Part shown: positions 1 to 7,900 of the stretch, piece by piece | Numbering within the stretch: the stretch's first letter is position 1 | How the letters are laid out: every line of letters begins with the position of its first letter | Source: an uncultured Clostridia bacterium | Lineage (GTDB): Bacteria; Bacillota; Clostridia; Saccharofermentanales; Saccharofermentanaceae | Assembly: GCA_946545505.1 (NCBI GenBank) | Contig: CAMNNN010000037.1 | Span: forward strand, 1 to 9,844 | Direction of reading: 5' to 3' | Length of the DNA stretch: 9,844 nucleotides | The notes under the pieces: generated by a model | The model's input: the letters and a program-made list of their open reading frames with translations, nothing else | Told to the model about the DNA's origin: nothing | Databases searched by the model: none | Translations under genes and position numbers: made by a program

Positions 1-911
1 ATCTTATCGAGAACATCCGGGAATGTCAGGTCGATCAGGGTTTCCTTGGGCCAGGGATATACGCCTGTTCCCCTCTTATCCTGTTGAAGGGACTCCTTGT
101 TCTTGTGGTCCCTGTACTGCTCCATGTAGCCTGCGAAATGAGGTACTACGATGTTCGCGTCAAGAAGATCCTTGGACCATCTGTAAACCCACTCAAGTGA
201 GACGTAACCCGAGTAATTGATAGCCTCAAGCGCCTCGAAAGTCTCCTTAAGCGGCATATCACCGGTACCCATGAGCTTGTAGGTAACCTTATCGCCTTCC
301 ATGACGGAATCCTTAACGTGTACATGCTTAATGTACTCGCCAAGTGTATCTACAGTCTGCTTCGGAGTCTCTCCGAAGAATCTGTAAGGGTGATGCATAT
401 CCCACAGGGCAGCTACCTTGTGGCTTCCGATAGCATCTATGACCTTCTTAAGTCTCTTGGTATCAGCATAAGCACCGTTAGTCTCGAGAAGCAAAGTAAC
501 ATTGTACTTCTCAGCTACGGGAACAAGCTGCTTCATCGTCTCGATTACGACCTCATCATCAACTTCCTTGCCGGGAGCTGCATTGCGGTCGCCGAGTACT
601 CTTATGTATCTCGCGCCGATCTTGCTCGCGAGTTCACAGTAGGCGATGATCTCATCCTCTGCCTGCTGTCTTGTGTTTACGTCATTAACGGGTTCTCCGG
701 AAGAAAGACACGGAATCTCTAGCTTTAGCTGCTTTAGCTTCGCGATTGTCTTGGGCAGCTCGGAATCCTTGAACGGAGGAGCCTTTACCGAGAAAATGTC
801 GTTACCGAGACCTCTGATCTCGATACCATCGAAGTTAAAGTCCTTGGCCATGGAGTAAATATCCTGCCAGGAAAAGTCGGGACACGCGAGTGTCGAGAAG
901 CATGTGAGCAT
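1..911 (-). CDS. Sugar-phosphate isomerase/epimerase-like TIM barrel, partial, possibly fused to an AMP-binding synthetase
   Basis: The minus-strand frame opens at ATG (911-909) after a GGGAGA ribosome binding site four bases upstream, and runs off the window after 303 codons. The first ~265 residues match the xylose-isomerase-like TIM barrel (AP endonuclease 2 superfamily). Visible motifs are GIEIRG (E31), LLLETNG (E143), LWDMHHP (D171, H173, H174), HVHVKD (H196, H198) and SLEW (E240). The Glu-Asp-His-Glu set is what binds the divalent metal in this family, so the barrel looks intact. Such domains are about 270-290 residues, but the frame continues past the barrel with no stop. The stretch near 286-303 (YPWPKETLIDLTFPDVLDK) resembles the run-in to an acyl-CoA synthetase/AMP-binding domain, so the full product may be a two-domain enzyme. 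That second half lies outside the window and is inference. Substrate is unknown. The gene has its own promoter (949-977). Confidence 0.88.
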   Translation of the reverse strand, partial: MLTCFSTLACPDFSWQDIYSMAKDFNFDGIEIRGLGNDIFSVKAPPFKDSELPKTIAKLKQLKLEIPCLSSGEPVNDVNTRQQAEDEIIAYCELASKIGARYIRVLGDRNAAPGKEVDDEVVIETMKQLVPVAEKYNVTLLLETNGAYADTKRLKKVIDAIGSHKVAALWDMHHPYRFFGETPKQTVDTLGEYIKHVHVKDSVMEGDKVTYKLMGTGDMPLKETFEALEAINYSGYVSLEWVYRWSKDLLDANIVVPHFAGYMEQYRDHKNKESLQQDKRGTGVYPWPKETLIDLTFPDVLDK

Positions 912-948
912 AGTTTCTCCCTACCTTAATGCTAGTTTATTCTTACGT

Positions 949-977
949 ATTTTAATAACTGAGGTCCCTGCTGTAAA
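949..977 (-). promoter_or_regulatory. Sigma-A-type promoter for the TIM-barrel gene
   Basis: Read on the minus strand, TTTACA (977-972, 5 of 6 matches to the -35 consensus) is followed after exactly 17 bases by TAAAAT (954-949, 5 of 6 matches to the -10 consensus). Transcription would start near 942, giving a leader of about 31 bases that contains the GGGAGA site. The gene upstream of it (the carrier) ends at 1030, so this promoter separates the TIM-barrel gene from the acyltransferase-carrier pair. It is a motif match only. Confidence 0.6.
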
Positions 978-983
978 ACAGCA
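969..983. repeat. 15-base palindrome overlapping the -35 element (possible operator)
   Basis: The sequence TGCTGT-AAA-ACAGCA is a perfect 6-base inverted repeat around a 3-base centre. It contains the whole -35 hexamer of the TIM-barrel promoter (972-977). A repressor bound here would block RNA polymerase. It is not followed by a T-run on either strand, so it does not look like an intrinsic terminator. The regulator is unknown, and a chance palindrome of this size is possible. Confidence 0.35.
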
Positions 984-1029
984 ATAGTTAATAAAAATTA
1001 GCGATATTACGCGTGTATATGGGGCAAAA

Positions 1030-2448
1030 TCAATATCCGATCCTAAGACCCAGGGCTATAAATCCCAGAACTGCCAGCGTAAGCGCGGTAAACAGGGGGA
1101 CACTTTTCCTGACCCAGGTGAAGTAGTTCATGTTGATCATGGCAAGGCCCAGAAGCAGTACCGGAGATGTCGGGAAAAGCATATTCGTGTAGCCGTCAGC
1201 GAATGTATAAAGCAGGACGAGCATGGTCTTGGACAGGCCGAGATTCGCTACAGAGAGCATGCTCATGACCAGTATAGCCTTGGCCGTGGACGACGATATG
1301 AAGAATTCGAGCACCAGCACAATACCATACACGATAAGAGCCACTCCTAAGGGCTTTACCCCGCTCGTGAGTTCATTCATCTGGTTTACGATGGTCGGCA
1401 GTACATTTCCCTGAACAAATACATACTTTACGGAAGATGCCACTGCCACGAGCAGTATCGCAGGCAGAGCACTCGTAAGACCCACCTTGAGGCCTTTGCC
1501 CACCTTACGCATGTCGTGACAAGCGAGATATCCCGCGATTATGCCGCCTATCAGGAAATAAACCGTCAGGAAAACCACCGAGTAGCTCCTTACGGCCTCT
1601 ATCATAGCCGGAACTATAACGGCAACGACGCCAAGCACCAGGAATACCGTGTAGATTCTTCTTAAGCGGTCTTCATCAATCCCTTCGAAAAGCTCCTTCT
1701 TCTCCCCTGCGCGGATCTTCTCATCACTCTCGTAGGTATAACTTGAAGCAGGATCTTTGGTGATCTTCCGGATATACAGGAGGATATAAGCCATCAGGAT
1801 CAGGAAAACCGCGATGAATATGATGATTCTGTACCATATCTTGGTAAGAGGGTTAACATCGATGATATTGGAAGCGAGAATTACGGTAAACGGGTTGGTT
1901 ATCGCAGTGGCAAAGCCTATTCCGGTCGAAGCGATGCAGCACAGAAATCCTGTGAAAGAATCGTAACCCATAAGCACACAAAGTGATGCCACGATAGGAA
2001 GAAGCGTAAGCATATTCTCGAACTGACCGAGAAAAGCTCCCAGCGAATAGAACATAAGCGACATAGCAACGATAAGAAGCTTTCTTCTGTTACTGAACTT
2101 CCTGCTCAAAGATCCGATAAGAGAATGAACTCCTCCGACATCAGACATTATCTGGAATGCCCCGGCTACCACGATAAGGAATAAAGCAAGAGCCAGCAGG
2201 GTTATTCCGTCCGACGTAAAGAATACGAGTACGGGTGCGAATATGCCCTTAAGTATGGGAACTCCGGAATAATCGTCCCTCCTTACATAAACGGAATAAT
2301 CGGGAGAACCGTCGGCCAAAGTTCCGAAATCTCCTCCGGGAATAATATAAGTCAGAGCGATTGATACAAGCATGATGGAAGCCAGTAATGCAGTAACCTG
2401 AATTACCGTCTTCTTAGGCAGATTTATAAGTCTGTTCTCATTCTCCAT
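1030..2448 (-). CDS. YfcC/DcuC-family membrane carrier
   Basis: A 472-residue polytopic membrane protein, close to the usual 460-500 residues of the YfcC branch of the DcuC (C4-dicarboxylate carrier-like) superfamily. Hydrophobic segments cover most of the chain from residue 15 on. A charged cytoplasmic loop at about 228-266 divides the two halves. Family-type signatures are GYDSFTG (161-167), NPFT (185-188), FISSSTAKA (383-391) near a probable re-entrant loop, and DGYTNMLFPTS (418-428). YfcC-like carriers are annotated as basic amino acid, dicarboxylate or short-chain fatty acid transporters; the substrate cannot be told here. The ATG start lies 11 bases inside the end of the acyltransferase gene, with a GGAG about 13 bases upstream. 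Translation is therefore probably coupled to the acyltransferase. No clear terminator follows the stop. Confidence 0.85.
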   Translation of the reverse strand: MENENRLINLPKKTVIQVTALLASIMLVSIALTYIIPGGDFGTLADGSPDYSVYVRRDDYSGVPILKGIFAPVLVFFTSDGITLLALALFLIVVAGAFQIMSDVGGVHSLIGSLSRKFSNRRKLLIVAMSLMFYSLGAFLGQFENMLTLLPIVASLCVLMGYDSFTGFLCCIASTGIGFATAITNPFTVILASNIIDVNPLTKIWYRIIIFIAVFLILMAYILLYIRKITKDPASSYTYESDEKIRAGEKKELFEGIDEDRLRRIYTVFLVLGVVAVIVPAMIEAVRSYSVVFLTVYFLIGGIIAGYLACHDMRKVGKGLKVGLTSALPAILLVAVASSVKYVFVQGNVLPTIVNQMNELTSGVKPLGVALIVYGIVLVLEFFISSSTAKAILVMSMLSVANLGLSKTMLVLLYTFADGYTNMLFPTSPVLLLGLAMINMNYFTWVRKSVPLFTALTLAVLGFIALGLRIGY

Positions 2449-3622
2449 CAGTCCGCTCAGTCTCCTTCTTGGACTTGATTATATCAACAATGTGCGCCCA
2501 TCTGGCAGACTGAACAGGATTCTCGTCCGGGCAGAAGAAATACATCTCGTCCTCATAGTACAGTTCGAAATGCTCTCCGCTCGTGAACACTATACCGTTA
2601 AGTTTCTCCATCGGATATGTGAAGGATACATTCTGAGACTTATATGAGACCTCGTTATAAGTCATTCTGCAGAAGCCTCTCTCCTTTCTCTTTTTACCCG
2701 TGTTCGAATAGATAATTGTCGTAACTTCCGCACTGATATCAATGTTCTCTATGTCCCTAAGTTCCACTTCGGTCATGTGATCGTACCAGGCCGCGATAGT
2801 ATACGGCTCCTCTGTAAACCTGTAATCATCACCGAGAGTGAAGGTCTTGCCGCACTTGGAGCAGGAGATGGTATTGCCCTTGGTGCTTGTAGTATAAAGG
2901 CAGTCACACGCATAACAGCGGTAAAGGATGTTGTGAAGGCCCTCGGCCTTGTCTTTCTGCGGGTAACGGCAAAGCAGGTGCGAGCCGGAATCATTTCGAA
3001 TAGTGTTCTCGATGACGCTGTTAAGCTCCTCCCCGCTCATAGCGGCTGCCTGCTCTCTTGTGATCACCTTCTCGACCGTGACGGTTACGGGTGTGCGGTA
3101 ACGGGTCTTACGCCACTTAGGTTTCTCGTAGAAGGCGCCGTTTACCCTGACGAGCACGATGTCGACGCCGAGTCTTCTATAGAAGGCGCCGCCAGGCTCC
3201 GCGATCCTGTTGGTCCTGCCGTCAATGCACATTCTTCCCTCGGGGTAGATTATTACCGGGGCGCCGTTCTTAAGGGTCCTCATGATCCTTACGGGAGTGA
3301 CCATATCGTCGGTGAACAGTTTCTTCGGAATCATGCCGGTATGCTTGTTCAGCTGCTTTAAGAAAGGCATGTTGCAGTAAAGCCTGTTAACTACATAGAT
3401 GGGCCTTCTCTTATGAGGGAGCCTGTAAAGATAGTAGAAATCGTAGAATGACTCATGGTTCGACAGTAAGATGTACGGCGGCTCCACCTTATCGAAGTCA
3501 TTCAATATAAACTCGGGCTCAGGTTTGCTGCCGAATATAAGTCTTACCAGGAAGAAGACGAATTTATAGACCGGAGACCCGGATTTTGAATGTTTGTTTA
3601 ACAAGTTCTTATTCTCAGTCAT
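2438..3622 (-). CDS. PlsC-like 1-acylglycerol-3-phosphate acyltransferase with zinc-ribbon C-terminus
   Basis: A 394-residue protein. Residues ~18-31 form a hydrophobic anchor helix. Residues ~48-190 carry the PlsC/LPLAT signatures: NHESFYD with the catalytic H56-x4-D61 pair, and YPEG (126-129) followed by a conserved Gly-rich segment (EPGGAFYRR). This family acylates lysophosphatidic acid or related acceptors at the inner membrane face. After the catalytic domain come four cysteines, C237/C240 and C255/C258, in the CxxC-x14-CxxC spacing of a zinc ribbon. A ~130-residue beta-rich tail follows, ending in a Trp-containing segment that resembles a small PH/GRAM-like domain. I recall PlsC proteins with similar zinc-ribbon tails from clostridia, but the tail's role is unknown. 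The start ATG (3622-3620) follows an AAGG about six bases upstream. It is the first gene of a two-gene unit with the carrier. Confidence 0.87.
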   Translation of the reverse strand: MTENKNLLNKHSKSGSPVYKFVFFLVRLIFGSKPEPEFILNDFDKVEPPYILLSNHESFYDFYYLYRLPHKRRPIYVVNRLYCNMPFLKQLNKHTGMIPKKLFTDDMVTPVRIMRTLKNGAPVIIYPEGRMCIDGRTNRIAEPGGAFYRRLGVDIVLVRVNGAFYEKPKWRKTRYRTPVTVTVEKVITREQAAAMSGEELNSVIENTIRNDSGSHLLCRYPQKDKAEGLHNILYRCYACDCLYTTSTKGNTISCSKCGKTFTLGDDYRFTEEPYTIAAWYDHMTEVELRDIENIDISAEVTTIIYSNTGKKRKERGFCRMTYNEVSYKSQNVSFTYPMEKLNGIVFTSGEHFELYYEDEMYFFCPDENPVQSARWAHIVDIIKSKKETERTDGE

Positions 3623-3636
3623 AGAGCCTTCGAAAG

Positions 3637-3645
3637 TGATAAAAT
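3637..3645 (+). promoter_or_regulatory. Candidate extended -10 promoter for the ABC operon
   Basis: TG at 3637-3638, one base, then TAAAAT at 3640-3645 fits the extended -10 pattern (TGN plus a hexamer with 5 of 6 consensus matches). No good -35 hexamer lies 16-18 bases upstream, which is tolerated by extended -10 promoters. The start would be near 3652, giving a leader of about 43 bases. Confidence 0.35.
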
Positions 3646-3651
3646 CCTTTT

Positions 3652-3657
3652 AGTATA
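3652..3657 (-). promoter_or_regulatory. Candidate -10 box for the acyltransferase-carrier unit
   Basis: On the minus strand this reads TATACT, 5 of 6 matches to the -10 consensus. It lies about 30 bases before the acyltransferase ATG, giving a leader of roughly 22 bases. No recognisable -35 hexamer lies at 16-18 bases, so the call is tentative. Confidence 0.3.
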
Positions 3658-3694
3658 TTAATATTTTTCTAAATTCTGGGGGATTAGTCAATAA

Positions 3695-4912
3695 ATGGCT
3701 GCTGAGAAACGGTTTACATTAGCAACAAGATTATTGTTGACGCATGTTTACCATTCAGAAAACATCGATGAAGCACTGACATCGGTATTAGATGTCATAC
3801 TTGACGCGCTTGGAGCTGAAAGCGGCACAATCTGGGTTCTCAACAACAAGAAAGACAGACTGTTCCCTGCTACGAGCGTCGGCCCTCTTGATATTTCAAA
3901 TGCCAGCATACGGATCGGTACAGGTGTCGTAGGAACTGTAGCTTCATCTCAGAAGAACATCCTTATCTCACAGTCAGAGGGCAAGGAATACACCTTAACG
4001 CCGGAAGAGACTTGCGGTATGACTGTATTCTCACTCATATGCGTTCCCCTCCTAAGCAATAAAGAAATTGTTGGCTGCATCGAGATAATCAACAAGAAGG
4101 ACGGGACCTCCTTCAATTCAATCGATACTGAATTGTGCGAGCACCTGGCTTACCTTACGGCGATGGCCGTTGATGAGAAGGGCTTCCCTCTCATCGCTGA
4201 AGAACCGAAGGATCTTCTCATCAGCATCAGAGATCTTAAGAAAGACTACGAGAACGGTGAATCGAAGTTACATGTTCTGAAGGGACTTAACCTCGACATA
4301 TACAAAAATGAATTCCTCGTTATCCTCGGTGAGTCAGGATGCGGTAAGTCCACACTTATGAATATCATCGGCGGAATGGATACACTTACGAGCGGCACTG
4401 TTCTCGTAGAAGGCCGCGATATCTCACACCTTACCGAGCGTGAGCTTACGATGTACCGAAGAGAATTCTTGGGATTCGTCTTCCAGGCATATAACCTTAT
4501 GCCTAACCTGACTGCTCTCGAGAATGTCAGATATATCGCAGAGCTTGTTGATAATCCCATGAGGCCCGAGGATGCTATCGATAAGGTTAAGCTCAGTGCG
4601 AAGGCAGGCTTCTACCCCGGCCAGATGTCCGGAGGCCAGCAGCAGCGTGTATCGATCGCACGAGCCATCGTTAAGAACCCGAAGCTTATTCTCGCTGACG
4701 AGCCTACGGCCGCACTCGATTATCAGACGAGTATCGAAGTTCTGTCCGTTATCGAAGATGTAGTTAAGACCAAGGGAACAACGATCGTCATGATCACTCA
4801 TAATACGCAGATAGCGAAGATGGCTGACCGTGTCGTTACGATGAGAAACGGAGTTGTCTCGAACATCAAGAAGAATCTCAGTCCCTGTTCTGCGACGGAT
4901 CTTGTTTGGTAA
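3695..4912 (+). CDS. GAF-domain / ABC transporter ATPase fusion (MacB/LolD type)
   Basis: A 405-residue cytoplasmic protein in two parts. Residues ~8-165 look like a GAF sensor domain: an N-terminal helix with [17 protein letters not shown], then SGTIWVLN, the [12 protein letters not shown] loop, and [19 protein letters not shown] before a final helix. GAF domains bind small ligands or mediate dimerisation; the ligand is unknown. Residues ~172-395 are a complete ABC ATPase: Walker [10 protein letters not shown] (212-220), Q-loop Q264, signature SGGQQQR (312-318), Walker B LILADEP (331-337) and switch H369, all intact. The sequence is of the MacB/LolD/FtsE class, which pairs with FtsX-fold permeases, and such a permease follows five bases after the stop. 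Usual members of this class are ~220-250 residues, so the extra N-terminal sensor is the oddity. It probably energises the downstream permease as a homodimer, possibly gated by the GAF ligand. Confidence 0.92.
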   Translation: MAAEKRFTLATRLLLTHVYHSENIDEALTSVLDVILDALGAESGTIWVLNNKKDRLFPATSVGPLDISNASIRIGTGVVGTVASSQKNILISQSEGKEYTLTPEETCGMTVFSLICVPLLSNKEIVGCIEIINKKDGTSFNSIDTELCEHLAYLTAMAVDEKGFPLIAEEPKDLLISIRDLKKDYENGESKLHVLKGLNLDIYKNEFLVILGESGCGKSTLMNIIGGMDTLTSGTVLVEGRDISHLTERELTMYRREFLGFVFQAYNLMPNLTALENVRYIAELVDNPMRPEDAIDKVKLSAKAGFYPGQMSGGQQQRVSIARAIVKNPKLILADEPTAALDYQTSIEVLSVIEDVVKTKGTTIVMITHNTQIAKMADRVVTMRNGVVSNIKKNLSPCSATDLVW

Positions 4913-4917
4913 GACTT

Positions 4918-7900
4918 ATGAAGAGGACGCAGCTTAAAGATTCACTAAGAACGATCAAGAAACAGATAGTCTCATACGTATCTGTCGTTGTTATCGCTAT
5001 GCTCGCGACCTCCATCTTTCTTAGTGTAAGCTTCGCATCCAAGACGATCTTAAACAACGGTAATTACTACTACAACGAATCGAATTACCGCGACGCTGAA
5101 TTGTTCTACAATTACGGTGCCAAGCAGGAAGACATCGACTACTTCTCTTCCCTCGAAGGTGTTAGTGCAGCGGAGGGTGAATTCACGCTCACATGTTCGT
5201 TGGCAACTGACAGTAATCCCGTCACTGTCGATGTAATGTCACTCACGCATAATATCAGCACCCCTATTCTCCTCGAAGGAGAACTTCCGCTCGCCAATAA
5301 CGAGTGTCTGGTCGAACAGGATCTCGCGACAGAGAATTCGATCAGCATCGGCGATCATGTATCGTTCGTCGACGAGGACGGCAACAAACCGGATGAACTT
5401 GCATATGACGAATATGTGGTTACCGGTATTATTTACCACGCCAACAACCTCGCTATAGCCATGTACACTAACAACAATCTGTGTGCTGTTATACCGTTGG
5501 ACGGATTCGATTCCGAGGCTCGACACGACTTATTCACCTCAATCCTTCTCAGGTTCAACTGCACTGAGGGAATGTCCAGATTCGACAAGAGATATCTCGA
5601 AGCTGTGCGTGACATGGAGGACGAACTTGAACCCATAATCGAAGAGCGCGGCGGAATTATCTACAGCGGCATCCGTTCCGAATATGAAGAAACGATAGAC
5701 GGATACCAGGTCGACCTCGACGCAGGACTTGCACAACTTAATGATTCCAGAGCACAGATAGATGACGGCTGGGCAGAACTGGCCGAAGGTGAAGCTGAAC
5801 TCGAGAATGCCGAGCGACAGCTTGCAGAATCAAGGCAGCAGCTTGATGAAGCACAGACTACTCTCGAGAATGCACGTATACAGCTCGAAGATGCAGAAAG
5901 GCAGCTTGCCGCAGGATGGCAGGAACTGCAGGCTAATCTCGCGGCACTCGAAGCCGCAGAAGCACAGTTCGCCCCTGCCCGAGCCCAGCTTGAAGCCGCA
6001 AGAGCACAGCTTGATGCTGCCCATCAGCAGCTTGTGGACGGTGAAGCTCAGCTGCAGTATTTCGCAGATCAGATTGCTCAGGGACAGATACAGCTTGATG
6101 AAGCAAGGCAGCAGCTAGCGGGCGCGGAATCCAGACTTAATCAGGCACAGGCAGAGATAGATTCACATGCCGCTGAGGCCGCAGATCTTGAACAGCAGCT
6201 GCAGGACGCGACGAACACTATCAATAACAACGTTGTTCCTTTCGCCACGAATCTGCATAGCATACTGAATGCTCTTATCGGAGATTATGCCGACGTGTTC
6301 GACTGGTCACAGGTTACGACACCTGTCGACTACCACGACCGCAATTCTCACATCAACAGATATGTATTGCCGGGAGATGTAACTATCGATATAGCTCAGC
6401 CGCTTTCCGTAAATCTCGAGACGCTGCTTCGCACGCTGAACCTAAGCGAGGAAACACTTGCTGCGGCTTATTCTGCCGCTACGGGCAACCCGCCGGAACT
6501 ACCCGTAGGAGTGTCTTCATGGCATCAGTATATTTCCGGTATCGCGGCGGACAGAGTGCTCGATGTATTTCCTCAGTACAACACTCTTGCTGATTCAGTA
6601 TCACAGTGGGAGACAGGACACGATTACTACATCCAGTACACCGATGCCGTCAACGAAGTACAGAACGGATGGAATCAGTATTACGGCGGCATGAGCAGGT
6701 ACTATCAAGGTCTTGAAGAACTTAATTCTTCGATAGATCTTTTTAACCAGAAACAGGCTGAATATAATGCCGGTCTTGAAGAGTATAACCGCGGGCTTGC
6801 CGAGTATAATGCGGCACTCGCTGAGTACAATGCAGCACGTGCTCCGCTCGATGAAGGCTGGGCACAGTACTATGCAGCTCTCGACCGTTATAATGCAGGT
6901 CTCGCAGAATACGAGAGAAACCGTCAGGCTTACCTCACGGGACTTGCAGAGTATCAGTCAGGATCTGAAGAATACGATTACGGGCTCTCCGCTTATGAAC
7001 AGGGACTTCGTGAATATGAGGAATCGTTCGAGAGACTGCAGGCTGCTGAGGATGAATATGCTGAAGGACTCGCGGAATATGAAGAAAGTCTCGAGCAGTT
7101 CGAGGCCGCCAGAGATATGCTCGACATCAGCAATCCGTCGAGGTTCTTATTCTCTGATGTAACAGCTAACCGTTCGTACTCTATCATCCGCAGAACTGGC
7201 GGCAACCTCTCTGATATCGGACGAACATTCACGGCAGTATTTGTTATTATCGCCGCACTGGTTATCTATGCGACACTCGGCAGAATTGTCGATGAGCAGA
7301 GAAACCAGATCGGCACAAACAAAGCACTCGGTTTCTTCAACAAGGAAGTTCTGTCGAAGTATCTGTTGTTCGGTATCACAGGTACCCTTGCAGGCGCGAT
7401 AATCGGAACTATACTCGGATACATCGTAGTCTTGCCTGTTGTCATGAAAGGCTATTCTCATAACTTCGTTTACGGCGCGGGTAAGTATGCATTCGTTCCT
7501 TATCTTGTCGTTGCAGTTGTGATCACTGCGATAATACTCGCGGCATTCACAATCGTGTTTGCTTGTCTTACGATGCTGACATCGAATGCCATCACTCTTC
7601 TTGCTCCTCCCGTCCCTCATGTTCACAAGCATAAGGGCAAAACTAAGCCGGTCAAGTTCCTGTATCCGAAGCTTATCGTGATGAACATGCTGTCTGACAA
7701 GAAGAGAGTAATCGCGACTATCGTAAGCGTACTCGGATGCTGCACACTGTTGTCAGCCGGATTCGGAATGCAGTTCGCTATCAAGAATTCGATCTCGAAC
7801 CAGTTTATTATATATGAGCACTACGACTATAAAGTTAAGTTCGATAACGTACGTAATCCTGATGCCGAGGCGGAAGTGCTCGAGGCACTCAACAACAACG

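Larger units (their letters stand above)
3623..3694. promoter_or_regulatory. 72-base divergent promoter region
   Basis: This AT-rich spacer separates the acyltransferase gene (leftward) from the GAF-ABC gene (rightward), so both transcription units must start in or very near it. It holds -10-like hexamers on both strands within 18 bases of each other, a GGGGGA ribosome binding site (3678-3683, 11 bases before the ATG at 3695) and the AAGG site of the leftward gene. I see no clear operator palindrome. Confidence 0.55.

Noticed and set aside
318..722. A 134-codon plus-strand open frame
   Set aside because: It is antisense to the TIM-barrel gene, whose metal-binding motifs and continuous 303-codon frame are convincing.
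716..745. Short repeats of CTTTAGCTGCTTTAGCTT type
   Set aside because: They encode the Lys/Leu-rich AKLKQLKLE helix of the TIM barrel and are explained by codon choice.
969..983. The small hairpin as an intrinsic terminator of the carrier gene
   Set aside because: The stem is only six base pairs with a three-base loop, and no T-run follows on either strand.
2777..3361. A 194-codon plus-strand open frame
   Set aside because: It lies entirely opposite the acyltransferase gene, whose catalytic motifs are clear. Its translation has no family motif and it lacks a convincing ribosome binding site.
4906..4917. TTG at 4906 as the permease start
   Set aside because: ATG 4918 is better placed relative to GGTAAG (4908-4913) and gives a normal basic N-terminus before TM1. 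The TTG start would overlap the ATPase gene and adds only four residues.
5762..6118. A 118-codon frame in a second plus-strand phase inside the permease
   Set aside because: It is a by-product of the 21-base periodic coding of heptad arm 1, which keeps other frames open too.
5689..7113. A tandem DNA repeat array, a surface adhesin or a phage tail-type gene
   Set aside because: The periodicity is at the protein heptad level with diverged DNA. It lies inside one continuous frame flanked by FtsX modules, so it is an insertion in an ABC permease.
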